From contig CAWEVI010000060.1 in NCBI GenBank assembly GCA_963812475.1, positions 1 through 64,000 on the forward strand: a stretch of DNA of 64,000 nucleotides, written 5' to 3'. This DNA comes from JAMXLO01 sp963812475 (GTDB lineage Bacteria; Pseudomonadota; Alphaproteobacteria; Acetobacterales; Acetobacteraceae). Positions 7,405 to 16,605 of this stretch are shown here, one piece after another. Position 1 is the first letter of the stretch. Each line of letters begins with the position of its first letter. Made by a program: the position numbers and the translations under genes. The notes beneath the pieces are model-generated. The model was not told where the DNA came from, ran no database searches, and saw only the letters and a program-made list of their open reading frames with translations.

Positions 7405-10122
7405 ATGCTGTCCAACTGGGGATCTCGGATCACGAATCCGGGTTATCGCCCAAGGAGACGCCAGCTGGACAAATATTTGCTGATCGGTTTCACGTCCGTA
7501 CTTGCCCGCTTTGTGCGCCGGCCGTCGGCACCGGCGCAAGGCTCGGCCGCGAGCGGGGAAGTCCTGCGTGATATGGCTTGCCTGGCACCGACCGACGTGT
7601 TGCAGCGTCTGCGCAGTACCGTCGACGGCCTCGCGCGCGACGAGGTCGAAAAGCGACTACGCTCGGTGGGTCCAAATCAGGTGGCGCATCAGACGCACCA
7701 CACGATTGTCGGCGAAGTTGTCGGGAGATCGATCAACCCGCTCAATGCGCTCCTGCTGACGCTGGCGGTGGCGTCATATTTCCTCAGCGATCAGCGTGCG
7801 GCGATCGTGATCGCCGTGATGGTGCTCCTGAGCATTTCCTTGGGCTTTCTTCAGGAGCACCGCTCCAACAAGGCTGCCGACGCCCTGCGACGGATGGTGC
7901 TGACAACTGCAACGCTTCGCCGGCGAGGCGGCACTGCGCAAGACCACGTCGATGTGCCGTTCGATCAGATCGTGCCCGGCGACGTGGTCCTGCTGTCGGC
8001 CGGCGACATGATCCCCGCCGATCTGCGGCTGGTCTCGGCGAAGGATCTGTTCATCAACCAATCGACACTCACCGGCGAGGCGATGCCGCTCGAGAAGCAT
8101 GCCGACGCCCACACGGGAACCGCCGAGACGCCATTCGACCTGCCGAATGTCTGCTTCATGGGAAGTGCCGTTGTCAGCGGCATCGGCTGCGGTGTTGTTG
8201 TGCTTACGGGAGCCCGCACTGCATTTGGCCGAGTGGCCGGTGCGATCGCCGAGCGGCGGGTGTTGACGAGTTTTGACAAGGGCATCACGCGGTTCACCTG
8301 GCTGATGCTCACCTTCATCATGGTGATGGTCCCGCTCGTGTTCGTGATCAACGGCCTCAGCAAGGGTAACTGGCTCGAAGCGCTGCTGTTCTCGGTCGCC
8401 GTGGCGGTTGGTCTGACGCCAGAGATGTTGCCGATGATCGTAACCGTCAACCTGGCCAAGGGCGCGTTGGCGATGGCGCGAAAGAAGGTCATCGTCAAAC
8501 GGCTCAATGCGATCCAGAACTTCGGCGCGATGGATATCCTGTGCACGGACAAGACCGGCACGCTGACGCAGGATCGCATCATCCTGAAGCAGCACCTCGA
8601 CGTCCGCGGCAACGACTCGGACCGCGTTCTCGATTATGCCTACCTGAACAGCTTCCATCAGTCCGGTCTCAAGAATTTGCTGGACGTTGCAATCCTGAAG
8701 CACGTCGACCTCGAGGAGAAGCTCAAGGTCGAAAAGCAATTCCGCAAGATCGACGAAATGCCGTTCGACTTTGAGCGGCGCCGGATGTCGGTTGTTCTCG
8801 GGCGTGACGACAACGTGCACATCCTCATTTGCAAGGGGGCCGTCGAGGAGGTTCTTGCCGTCTGCTCCCGCTATGCCATGGACGGTGAAAGCGGCCCGCT
8901 CGATGCCAGTCACTCCGCCTGGGTAAACGAGACGACGGCCAGGCTGAACGCGGATGGATTTCGTGTCATCGCGGTCGCATCGAAAGAAATGCCGCCGGCG
9001 CAGGCGGCGTATTCCGTCGTGGACGAGGCCGGTCTGACGTTGCTTGGCTTCATTGCTTTTCTCGACCCGCCGAAGGAAACAGCGGCGGCGGCGATTGCCA
9101 CGTTGAAGACCAGCGGCGTCCAGGTGAAGATCCTGACAGGCGACAATGACATCGTGGCCCGCAAGATCTGTCACGAGGTCGGGCTGTCGGTGGACCGCAT
9201 CGTGCTTGGCCGCGAGATCGAGGCGCTGTCACCCGATGAAATGGCCACATTGGCCGAGACCACCGCGGTCTTCGCCAAGGTGTCACCGTCGCAGAAGGCG
9301 GCGATCATCGACGCGCTGCATCGCAAGGGTCACGTCGTGGGATTTCTCGGCGACGGGATCAACGACGGCCCCGCGTTGAAGGCTGCTGACGTCGGAGTTT
9401 CCGTGGACAGCGCCGTCGATATTGCGAAGGAAACTGCCGACATCATCCTGCTGGAGAAAAGCCTGGCGGTGCTCGGCGAAGGCGTTCTCGAAGGCCGCAA
9501 GGTCTTCGGCAACATCACGAAGTATATCAAGATGGGGGCGAGTTCCAACTTCGGGAACATGTTCAGCGTGCTGGGCGCAAGCGTCATCCTGCCGTTCCTG
9601 CCGATGGCGCCGATCCAGGTTCTCACCAACAACCTGCTGTACGATTTCTCGCAGACGGCGATACCGACCGACAACGTCGATGCCGAATACCTGGCCGTGC
9701 CGCGGCGGTGGGACATCGGCAACATCACCAGGTTCATGGTGCTGATCGGTCCGATCAGCTCGATCTTCGATTACGTCACCTACTTCATGATGCTCTATGC
9801 CTTCGGTGCGTGGGACAAGCCGGCGCTGTTCCAGACCGGATGGTTCGTCGAATCGCTGCTGACCCAGACGCTGATCATCCACATAATCCGCACCGCGAAG
9901 GTGCCGTTCCTCGAGAGCCGGGCCAGCACCGCACTGATCACGACCAGCCTCGTCATTGCCGCGGTGGGGATTGCCCTGCCTTTCTCCTGGCTTGGTCCCG
10001 CCTTGGGGTTCGTCCGTCTCCCGGCGGGCTACTGGCTGCCGCTCGGTGGGATCCTGCTGAGCTACGCCGTCCTGACCCATTTGATGAAGATGTGGTTCGT
10101 TCGCAGATTTGGCTTGAGCTAG
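7405..10122 (+). CDS. mgtA: magnesium-translocating P-type ATPase
   Basis: P-type ATPase of the P-IIIB Mg2+ importer type, about 905 residues from the ATG at 7405, close to E. coli MgtA (898). Visible landmarks: FINQSTLTGEAMPLEKH (actuator domain), VGLTPEMLPMIV in the ion path, DKTGTLT with the phosphorylated Asp, KGAVEEVL in the nucleotide domain, LTGDN and GDGINDGPALKAADVGVS, then the C-terminal helices. It would import Mg2+ across the inner membrane at the cost of ATP. The start is uncertain: 7405 has no Shine-Dalgarno, while AAGGAGA at 7452-7458 lies seven bases before an in-frame CTG (7465), with a TTG at 7477. I see no Mg2+ riboswitch in the short gap to tcuA. Confidence 0.92.
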   Translation: MLSNWGSRITNPGYRPRRRQLDKYLLIGFTSVLARFVRRPSAPAQGSAASGEVLRDMACLAPTDVLQRLRSTVDGLARDEVEKRLRSVGPNQVAHQTHHTIVGEVVGRSINPLNALLLTLAVASYFLSDQRAAIVIAVMVLLSISLGFLQEHRSNKAADALRRMVLTTATLRRRGGTAQDHVDVPFDQIVPGDVVLLSAGDMIPADLRLVSAKDLFINQSTLTGEAMPLEKHADAHTGTAETPFDLPNVCFMGSAVVSGIGCGVVVLTGARTAFGRVAGAIAERRVLTSFDKGITRFTWLMLTFIMVMVPLVFVINGLSKGNWLEALLFSVAVAVGLTPEMLPMIVTVNLAKGALAMARKKVIVKRLNAIQNFGAMDILCTDKTGTLTQDRIILKQHLDVRGNDSDRVLDYAYLNSFHQSGLKNLLDVAILKHVDLEEKLKVEKQFRKIDEMPFDFERRRMSVVLGRDDNVHILICKGAVEEVLAVCSRYAMDGESGPLDASHSAWVNETTARLNADGFRVIAVASKEMPPAQAAYSVVDEAGLTLLGFIAFLDPPKETAAAAIATLKTSGVQVKILTGDNDIVARKICHEVGLSVDRIVLGREIEALSPDEMATLAETTAVFAKVSPSQKAAIIDALHRKGHVVGFLGDGINDGPALKAADVGVSVDSAVDIAKETADIILLEKSLAVLGEGVLEGRKVFGNITKYIKMGASSNFGNMFSVLGASVILPFLPMAPIQVLTNNLLYDFSQTAIPTDNVDAEYLAVPRRWDIGNITRFMVLIGPISSIFDYVTYFMMLYAFGAWDKPALFQTGWFVESLLTQTLIIHIIRTAKVPFLESRASTALITTSLVIAAVGIALPFSWLGPALGFVRLPAGYWLPLGGILLSYAVLTHLMKMWFVRRFGLS

Positions 10123-10227
10123 CGCAGGCCGGTCGGATCGCGACAGTTCGGCGCCGGCCGAACCATCGACGCCGCCGCCGCCGCCGCCCAATCACTATAT
10201 TCGAACGACAGGAGGGAGATTGCCGTC

Positions 10228-10908
10228 ATGAGCGATCCGAACCGAATTGCCGCCACCGCCGCGCTGCTCGGCGACCCGGCGCGCGCCAACATGCTGGGCG
10301 CGCTGATGGACGGTAGGGCGCTGACCGCCAAGGAACTGGCCTTCGCCGCCCATGTCACGCCGCAGACGGCCAGCGGCCATCTTGCGAAGCTCGCCGATGG
10401 CGGGCTGTTGGCGGCGGAAAAGCAGGGCCGGCACCGCTACTACCGGCTGGCCTCGCCCCAGGTGGGGCAGATGCTGGAGGGCGTGATGGCGCTTGCCAGG
10501 CCGGAACCCGTGCATGCCACAGCATGGCGCGGCGGCGAGGCGCTGCGAACGGCGCGCACCTGCTACGACCACGTGGCCGGGCGGCTCGGCGTTGCCTTGG
10601 CCGATGCCCTGACCTCGCGCGGCCATGTCGCCCTGGGCGCCGATGGCGGCGAAGTGACTGAGCAGGGGCAGCGTTTTCTCGACGAATTCGGGGCGTCGCC
10701 GATGCCGGGACGGCGGGTGTTCTGCCGCCCCTGCCTGGACTGGAGCGAGCGCCGGCCTCACCTCGCCGGACGGGTCGGCGCTGCGCTCGCGTGCCGCTGC
10801 TTCGAGCTTGGCTGGATCGCCCGCCAACGCGACACCCGTGCCTTGGCGATCAGCGAGGCAGGGCGGCAGGGCTTCCGCGAACGCTTCGGCATCGCACTCG
10901 CTGCCTAG
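10228..10908 (+). CDS. ArsR-family winged-helix transcriptional regulator
   Basis: Cytoplasmic DNA-binding regulator of 226 residues. The N-terminal 80 residues are an ArsR-type winged helix: LGDPARANMLGALMDGRALTA, then AAHVTPQTASGHLAKL as recognition helix, and the wing GRHRYYRL. No CxC metal-binding motif sits in the recognition helix region. The C-terminal half has a Cys-containing CRPCLDWSERRPHLAG stretch that is common to a larger ArsR-like subgroup in alphaproteobacteria, of unknown ligand. The ATG at 10228 is preceded by AGGAGGG. It may act on the palindrome 107 bp downstream of its stop, or on mgtA upstream; neither can be decided here. Confidence 0.87.
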   Translation: MSDPNRIAATAALLGDPARANMLGALMDGRALTAKELAFAAHVTPQTASGHLAKLADGGLLAAEKQGRHRYYRLASPQVGQMLEGVMALARPEPVHATAWRGGEALRTARTCYDHVAGRLGVALADALTSRGHVALGADGGEVTEQGQRFLDEFGASPMPGRRVFCRPCLDWSERRPHLAGRVGAALACRCFELGWIARQRDTRALAISEAGRQGFRERFGIALAA

Positions 10909-11237
10909 CCGGCGCCGGAGTTGAACGCGAGAGCGACAAAGCATTTGGCAAACCTGGGGGCAACGTTCCTTATCGGTCGAGCGTGTCGCCATGGTCTTGC
11001 ATCTCTCGCGATAATGTTACACAGTGTAACACAGAGCCGGGGTGAATGGTCCCCTGGCCCTCCGAGCCGTTGCCCCATCGGCGGCTTTGGTGCAAAACAT
11101 CGGTCGCCTGCTCTCCGGCCACCGTCAGACCCCGGTTTTTCAATGGCCTTGATTCGTCCTGTTTACCCGAGGACATTGCGAGTTATGATTGCCCGGTCCG
11201 TTTGTGGGTATTCCGGCCCCAATTCCCGCCATTTCTT
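10909..11237 (+). other. intergenic region ahead of the sugar operon
   Basis: No convincing gene. It contains the perfect palindrome at 11015-11031 and a GATAAT hexamer overlapping its left edge (11010-11015) that could be a -10 element, though no good -35 stands at the right distance. The region probably carries the promoter for the operon starting near 11238. Small open frames here lack Shine-Dalgarno sequences and have no family resemblance. Confidence 0.5.
11015..11031. promoter_or_regulatory. 17-bp perfect palindrome, candidate operator
   Basis: TGTTACACAGTGTAACA is an exact inverted repeat of two 8-base arms around a central A. It lies between the ArsR-type regulator gene and the sugar operon and overlaps a possible -10 hexamer. 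Form and position fit an operator for a homodimeric repressor. The identity of the binder is not known. Confidence 0.55.
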
Positions 11238-12527
11238 GTGCGGCTGATTCTTGCTGATGCGGGGCTGAAGGGGCCGGCTGGCCATCATTTGAACTACGCA
11301 GCCGCCCTCGCCGAGGCTGCTCAACGGCTTGGACTATGCGCGGTCATACTGGCCCACCGAGAGGTGGTCGCCACCGTACAAGCTGCACACTTGCGTCTCG
11401 TGCCGATCTTCAGCGCACTCTATCAGACGAGCGGGGGAGGCGGCCGCCTCCGCGGTGTTCTCTTCCGGGCCTGCAGCCTGCTGCCGCCCCAATTATCGAT
11501 CTCCGCAGCCGATTTCGCGCGACGCACGCATCGCGCGGTACGTGCTGGACGTCCCGACAGCTTTGGCCGCGAATTGGCGGCAGCACTTGCCGACATGCGA
11601 TCGACCGGCGACGACGTTCTGGTGCTGCCCAGTGTCTCATCCGCCAACCTGGCGGGGTTGCCGGAGGCGCTGGCTCCGGCAGTCGTAGGCAGGATCGCAA
11701 TCATTCTTCGGCGCCTGCCCGACGAAATGGACAAGAGCGATCCTGGTCCGACACCGACCGACGCGATCCTGCGGCAGCTACATGGTCATTTCGGATCACG
11801 TCTGCGTCTGTTTGCCGACACCGAGCCGCTGGCCGAACTCTGGCACCGCTTGCTGGGCTTGCCCGTGGCTCCCGTGCCCATCCCCACGAATGTGGCCGCG
11901 GTCCAGGAACGCCGCCCCCGCCTTCGACCTCATCTCATATTTGCGGGAGGGGCGCGCAGCGAAAAGGGCTATCCGTTGCTGCCGGAAATCGTGGCCGCCC
12001 TCGGTTCGAGCGCCCGGTTCACGATTCAAAGTGGCGTCGTGGATGCGGCCGCAGACCCGGCGGTGCAGCGGGCGCACCGCGCACTCAGGTCGCAGGTTGG
12101 ATCGCACCTGGAATTGATCGAACGTGGCCTCTCCATAGACGACTATCTCGCCCTCATCCGCGACGCCGATCTGTTGCTGTTGCCTTATGATCCCGCGGCC
12201 TACGGTCCACGCAGCAGCGGCATCCTCGCCGAGGCGCGCGCGCTCGCGATACCGGCGGTCGTTCCGCGCGGTTGCTGGATGGAGCAGGCGGCCGGACCGG
12301 CGAGAACCTTTGCATTCGACTATCCGTCCGGATTTGCCGCGAGTGTCCGATCGGCATTGACCCATCTGGGGCCGTTGACCACGGCCATGCGTGAAGCTGC
12401 CCCGGCGTGGCGCAAGCTGCACAACGCACGCGCCTTGCTGGATGTGCTGTTGGGTAACGACACCGAAGTTGTAGCCGGGGACGACGTTCGATATGAGATT
12501 CCCGTACAATCGTTGACGGGCAACTAA
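11238..12527 (+). CDS. glycosyltransferase, GT-B fold (family 4-like)
   Basis: Probable GT-B glycosyltransferase, about 429 residues, first gene of the sugar operon. The N-terminus (ILADAGLKGPAGHHLNYAAA) looks like the acceptor domain start. The C-terminal donor domain contains IFAGGARSEKGYPLLPEIV, LIRDADLLLLPYDP and YGPRSSGILAEARALAIPAV, equivalent to the nucleotide-sugar binding EX7E-type region of GT4 enzymes. It would transfer a sugar to a growing surface glycan at the cytoplasmic face. The start is uncertain: GTG at 11238 fits the fold boundary but has no Shine-Dalgarno, and in-frame sequence upstream to 11046 looks non-coding. Followed nine bases later by the epimerase gene. Confidence 0.75.
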   Translation: MRLILADAGLKGPAGHHLNYAAALAEAAQRLGLCAVILAHREVVATVQAAHLRLVPIFSALYQTSGGGGRLRGVLFRACSLLPPQLSISAADFARRTHRAVRAGRPDSFGRELAAALADMRSTGDDVLVLPSVSSANLAGLPEALAPAVVGRIAIILRRLPDEMDKSDPGPTPTDAILRQLHGHFGSRLRLFADTEPLAELWHRLLGLPVAPVPIPTNVAAVQERRPRLRPHLIFAGGARSEKGYPLLPEIVAALGSSARFTIQSGVVDAAADPAVQRAHRALRSQVGSHLELIERGLSIDDYLALIRDADLLLLPYDPAAYGPRSSGILAEARALAIPAVVPRGCWMEQAAGPARTFAFDYPSGFAASVRSALTHLGPLTTAMREAAPAWRKLHNARALLDVLLGNDTEVVAGDDVRYEIPVQSLTGN

Positions 12528-12536
12528 GGGAATCGC

Positions 12537-13469
12537 ATGCACTTTCTCGTTACCGGAGGAACCGGCTACATCGGCTCCATGCTGGTGCCGGCGCTGCTGC
12601 AGAACGGCCATCGTGTCACTGTCCTGGACACGTTCGCCGCCGGCGACGCTACCTTGGCGCCCTGCTGCATCAACGAGGCGTTCGAACCTGTGCGCGGCGA
12701 TGCCCGTGACATGCGGACGGTAGAGCCGCTGTTGAAGCGTGCGGATGCCGTTATCCCGCTGGCCGCGCTGGTCGGCGCACCGCTTTGCGCTCGCGACGAA
12801 ATTGGAGCTGTGTCGTTGAACCGCGATGCGGTGATTGACCTGGCGAAGCGCGTGTCGGGCGACCAGCTGGTAATCTATCCAACCACCAATAGCGGATACG
12901 GCATCGGCGAAGGCAACGCCTTCTGCACCGAGGAATCGCCGCTGCGCCCGGTTTCCCTGTATGGCCGCACGAAGGTCGAGGCGGAACAGGCAGTGCTGGA
13001 AACCTGCAAGGGCGTATCGCTCCGATTGGCCACGGTCTTCGGCATGTCCCCGCGCATGCGGCTCGATCTGCTCGTCAATGACTTCACATGGCGGGCCGTG
13101 ACCGACCGCGCCGTGGTGTTGTTCGAGCCGCATTTCCGCCGCAACTACATCCATGTGCGCGACGTGGTGAAGGCTTTCATGCATGCCGTCGAGAACTACA
13201 CGAAAATGCGCGGGCAGCCGTTCAACGTCGGCCTGTCGGAGGCGAACCTGAGCAAAGCACAGCTTTGCGAACGCATTGCCAGGCATGTGCCCGGTTTTGT
13301 CTGGCTGGAGGCACCGGTCGGTGAAGACCCCGACAAGCGCGATTATGTCGTGTCGAACGAGAAGATGGAAAAGACCGGCTGGCTGCCCAACGTCTCGCTG
13401 GACGCCGGGATCATCGAACTGGTGAAGGGCTTCCGCATGCTGCGAAACGGGCGGTTCGCCAATGTCTGA
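12537..13469 (+). CDS. NAD-dependent epimerase/dehydratase (extended SDR)
   Basis: Nucleotide-sugar modifying enzyme of the extended short-chain dehydrogenase family, 310 residues. The Rossmann motif VTGGTGYIGSML is at the N-terminus, and the catalytic tyrosine and lysine are in SLYGRTKVEAEQ. RNYIHVRDVVKAF and PFNVGLSEANLSK are typical of 4-epimerases and 4,6-dehydratase relatives. Substrate specificity (UDP-, GDP- or dTDP-sugar) cannot be read off. The gene overlaps the methyltransferase gene by eight bases, so the two are translationally coupled. Confidence 0.88.
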   Translation: MHFLVTGGTGYIGSMLVPALLQNGHRVTVLDTFAAGDATLAPCCINEAFEPVRGDARDMRTVEPLLKRADAVIPLAALVGAPLCARDEIGAVSLNRDAVIDLAKRVSGDQLVIYPTTNSGYGIGEGNAFCTEESPLRPVSLYGRTKVEAEQAVLETCKGVSLRLATVFGMSPRMRLDLLVNDFTWRAVTDRAVVLFEPHFRRNYIHVRDVVKAFMHAVENYTKMRGQPFNVGLSEANLSKAQLCERIARHVPGFVWLEAPVGEDPDKRDYVVSNEKMEKTGWLPNVSLDAGIIELVKGFRMLRNGRFANV

Positions 13470-14733
13470 TCGGCTCGCGGTACCGCCGCCCGGCCATATG
13501 CTCGACATGGTGTGCCGCTGCTGTGGCGGCCGGCGGGTCGAACTGGTGATCGATCTGGGCGATCAGCCGCATTGCAACCGGTTGGTTCATCTGGATCTGC
13601 CGCCCGGTACCGAGCCTGCCTATCCGCTGCGCATCGGTTTTTGCCGCGACTGTACGATGGTACAGATCGACCATACGATTCCAAAAGAGTCGATGTTCTC
13701 CGATTACCCTTACGTTTCAGGGACCACCAAGACTCTGCCTGAGCATTTCCGCCAAACGTCCGCACGCATCGAAGCCGCCTGCGGTCTCGATGCGCGGGAC
13801 CTCGTCGTCGATATCGGCAGCAACGACGGCACCTGGCTCAAGCAGTACGCGCCGTACGGCTGCCAGGTCCTTGGCGTCGAGGCAGCAGCCAATGTCGCCC
13901 GCATGGCACAGGATGACGGCGTGCCGACGTGGAACCGCTTTTTCAACGAGGATTGCGCGCGCGACATCCTGGCCGCACTCGGGCCGGCGAAGGTCATTAC
14001 CGCAGCCGGTGTGTTCTTCCATCTCGAGGAACTGCACAGCGTGGTGCGCGGCATCGCCGCCCTGCTCGCCACCGATGGCGTATTCGTCGTCCAGGCGATC
14101 TACCTCGGCGGCATGGTGGAGAACACCGCGTTCGACCAGATCTATCACGAGCATCTCTGCTACTACACGCTGCGTTCGCTGTCGGCTTTGCTCGAACGAC
14201 ACGGCCTTGAAGTGTTCGAGGCGAATCTGGTGCCGATCCATGGCGGCACGATCGAGGCATACGTGGCGCGGAAGGGGACGCGCCGCGTCGGCGAATCGGT
14301 CCAACGCCTGCGGGAGGCCGAGGCTGCGAACGGCCTCGGCGAAATCGACACCTACCGGCGGTTCGCGGCGAACGTGCTGGGCCTGCGCGATCGGCTTCGC
14401 GGGTTGCTCATGGCGTATCGCACGGCCGGCCGTTCGGTCTGGGCCTATGGCGCGCCGGCAAAGGGCGCCACGTTGCTGAACAGCTTCGGAATCGGCCCGG
14501 ATCTCGTGCAGAAGGCGGTGGAAAAGAACCCTCTCAAGATCGGTCTGGCGATCCCCGGCGTGCGAATCCCGATCGAGGACGAGGCGGAACAGCGGCCCGA
14601 CGCCTATCTGGTGCTCGCCTGGAATTTCATCGACGAATTTGTTCGCAAGGAACAGGACTGGCTGGCCGAGGGAGGCCAGTTCATCGTGCCGATTCCGAAC
14701 GTGAAGATCATCGAGGCGAACCGGGGAACATGA
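13462..14733 (+). CDS. sugar C-methyltransferase (SAM-dependent, NovU/TylCIII type)
   Basis: Three-domain SAM-dependent methyltransferase, 423 residues, of the type that C-methylates NDP-ketosugars. An N-terminal zinc-binding domain has CRCCGG and CRDC cysteine pairs (about residues 18-62). The central Rossmann domain has VVDIGSNDGTWLKQYA and the active-site region IYHEHLCYYTLRSL. A C-terminal domain includes WAYGAPAKGATLLN and ends near IPNVKIIE. This is the order Methyltransf_13/23/14 expected for the family. Presence of this enzyme implies a branched-chain or deoxy sugar product. Coupled by overlap on both sides. Confidence 0.88.
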   Translation: MSDRLAVPPPGHMLDMVCRCCGGRRVELVIDLGDQPHCNRLVHLDLPPGTEPAYPLRIGFCRDCTMVQIDHTIPKESMFSDYPYVSGTTKTLPEHFRQTSARIEAACGLDARDLVVDIGSNDGTWLKQYAPYGCQVLGVEAAANVARMAQDDGVPTWNRFFNEDCARDILAALGPAKVITAAGVFFHLEELHSVVRGIAALLATDGVFVVQAIYLGGMVENTAFDQIYHEHLCYYTLRSLSALLERHGLEVFEANLVPIHGGTIEAYVARKGTRRVGESVQRLREAEAANGLGEIDTYRRFAANVLGLRDRLRGLLMAYRTAGRSVWAYGAPAKGATLLNSFGIGPDLVQKAVEKNPLKIGLAIPGVRIPIEDEAEQRPDAYLVLAWNFIDEFVRKEQDWLAEGGQFIVPIPNVKIIEANRGT

Positions 14734-15680
14734 TGCTCCCCGACGCCGTGGTGCTGTGCGGCGCCAGCGGCTTCATCGGTCGCAATATTGTGCAGGCGCT
14801 GACAGGCCGGGTGGAGCTTCTGGTCGGGGTCAACAGTTCGGGCCGTCCGGTCCCAGGCTGCACGTTGACCGTCGGCGCCAGCGCGATCGATGAGATTCCG
14901 CCGTTGCCGCCGCGCTCGGCGATCGTGCATGTCGCTGCGTTCCGCTACTTCGCGTCGCGCTTCGCAGATCAGCAGGCGGAGATCGTCGCGGCGAATTTGT
15001 CGCTCACCGATTTGGTGTATCGCTTCGCCCTGCGGCGAGGCATTTCGGAGGTGCGGGCCGCAAGCAGTTCCGCCGTCTATCCCGCCGCTTCGCCGGAGCT
15101 CGACGATGCGGCGCCGATCGATTTGAATCTCTGGCCGCATGAGGGCGAAGCGGCCTACGCCTGGTCGAAGCGATGGGGCGAGATCGCCGGTGAGCTATGG
15201 CATCGTCGCGCAGGCATCAATACCATCAGCTTCCGCCTGACCAATCCGTACGGTGCCTTTGACACGCTGGACGAACACGAAGCGCATGTCGCCACCGCCT
15301 TCGTAATTCGCGCCCTGGGGGATACACCCGCGTTCGAGATCCGCGGGGATCCGACGGCCGAACGGGATTTTGTTCTCGCTGGCGATGTGGCGGCGGCGTT
15401 TGTTGCCTCGCTGACGCTTCAGGGGGTGACGGAGGCATTGAACTGCGCCGCCGGCCAGACCACGCGGATCGACGAGCTGGCGCGGATCGTGATGCGCGCC
15501 GCCGGCCGTGAACGCCCGCTGCGAACAAACCCTCCGCCGGCCGGCGCAAATCCTGGCGTCCGGCTGCGCCGGGCAACGGCGAGCCGATTGCGCGCGTTGC
15601 TGCCCGATCTGCCGGCGTTCCGCTCGCTGGAAGACGGCATGCGCGAAACCGTGGCATGGTACCGCGATGCGCTACGCTGA
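14730..15680 (+). CDS. NAD-dependent epimerase/dehydratase (extended SDR)
   Basis: Second SDR of the sugar operon, 316 residues. VLCGASGFIGRNI is the NAD(P) motif. The expected catalytic Tyr-Lys pair appears as AYAWSKRWGE, and SSSAVYPAASPE supplies the serine region. RDFVLAGDVAAAF resembles the late SDR motif. It starts on the ATG of an ATGA overlap with the methyltransferase gene. It may reduce the 4-keto sugar after C-methylation (inference from order), but epimerase or dehydratase activity is equally possible. Confidence 0.82.
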   Translation: MMLPDAVVLCGASGFIGRNIVQALTGRVELLVGVNSSGRPVPGCTLTVGASAIDEIPPLPPRSAIVHVAAFRYFASRFADQQAEIVAANLSLTDLVYRFALRRGISEVRAASSSAVYPAASPELDDAAPIDLNLWPHEGEAAYAWSKRWGEIAGELWHRRAGINTISFRLTNPYGAFDTLDEHEAHVATAFVIRALGDTPAFEIRGDPTAERDFVLAGDVAAAFVASLTLQGVTEALNCAAGQTTRIDELARIVMRAAGRERPLRTNPPPAGANPGVRLRRATASRLRALLPDLPAFRSLEDGMRETVAWYRDALR

Positions 15681-16605
15681 CATGGTCACCATCGTGCTGG
15701 GCGCCGATGGATTTGTCGGTCGCCATCTCGTGGCCACCTGGCGGGCAAATGGCTGGCCGGTCCACGCGGTCGGGCGCAGCGCCGGCGATTTCACCGACGC
15801 GACGGTGGTGGAGGCGGCGCTACACGATGCCCCGCCGGCCGGGCGCATCCTGCACGCGGTGACCAGGCAACGCACCGGCGCTGTCCAGTATCAGATGCAG
15901 GGGGAGTTGCTCCATGACAATGCTCGCATCCATCTCAACGTGCTCGAGGCATGGCGTCGCCGCCAGCCACAGGCAAAGCTGATTTCGCTCGGCAGCTCGT
16001 GCATCTATCCGGAGTCGGATCGGCCGATCCCGGAGACCGCGTTCCGCTCCGGTCTGCCGCATCCGTCGGTACGCGGCTACGCGCTCGCCAAGGAAGTGCT
16101 GGTGACCGGGTGCGAGACCTATGGCGCACAATACGGGCTGCACTGGCTGCATTGCGTATTGGCGACACTGTATGGTCCGGGCGCGCATACGGAACCGCAT
16201 CGCAGCCATTTCATGGCGGCACTGATCGCCCGCGCAGCCGCGGCACGCCGCGCCGATGCGGACACCTTCGAGGTCTGGGGCAGCCTCGACACGGTGCGCG
16301 ACCTGCTTTACGTGACCGATCAGATCGACGCCATGATTGCCGCCGACGCCACATTCCAGGACACCATCGTGAACTGCACGCCGAATGCGCCGGTCAGCAT
16401 CGGTCAATGCGCGGAGGCGATCATGCAGGCGCTGTCCTGGGACGCGCGGATCGTGCAGCCGCCCGGCAGTTTCCAGGGTGCCGGCTACAAGAGCCTCGAT
16501 TCGGGACGCTTCCTGGCAGCGACGGATTGGCGCCCGCGGATACCGCTGACCGAGGGCGTGCGCCGCGTGCTGGAGTTGAACCCCGCCGGAGACAGCGCGC
16601 CATGA
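15667..16605 (+). CDS. NAD-dependent epimerase/reductase, GDP-fucose synthase-like SDR
   Basis: Third SDR of the operon, about 312 residues. IVLGADGFVGRHLV is the cofactor motif. LGSSCIYPESDRPI closely resembles the serine motif of GDP-L-fucose synthase (Fcl), with YALAKEVLV giving the Tyr-Lys pair and LATLYGPGAHT following. Fcl is a 3,5-epimerase/4-reductase, but several Fcl-specific segments are not obvious, so only SDR membership is firm. Start ATG at 15667 overlaps the previous gene by 14 bases; ATG 15682, just after the upstream stop, is an alternative. It overlaps the kinase gene by an ATGA. Confidence 0.82.
   Translation: MRYADMVTIVLGADGFVGRHLVATWRANGWPVHAVGRSAGDFTDATVVEAALHDAPPAGRILHAVTRQRTGAVQYQMQGELLHDNARIHLNVLEAWRRRQPQAKLISLGSSCIYPESDRPIPETAFRSGLPHPSVRGYALAKEVLVTGCETYGAQYGLHWLHCVLATLYGPGAHTEPHRSHFMAALIARAAAARRADADTFEVWGSLDTVRDLLYVTDQIDAMIAADATFQDTIVNCTPNAPVSIGQCAEAIMQALSWDARIVQPPGSFQGAGYKSLDSGRFLAATDWRPRIPLTEGVRRVLELNPAGDSAP

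Noticed and set aside
10160..10200. GCC trinucleotide run upstream of the ArsR-type gene as a regulatory repeat
   Set aside because: Short, imperfect GCC runs are common in this composition and no coding or operator role is visible.
10921..11247. 108-codon open frame before the sugar operon
   Set aside because: Overlaps the palindrome and operon start, no Shine-Dalgarno and no family resemblance.
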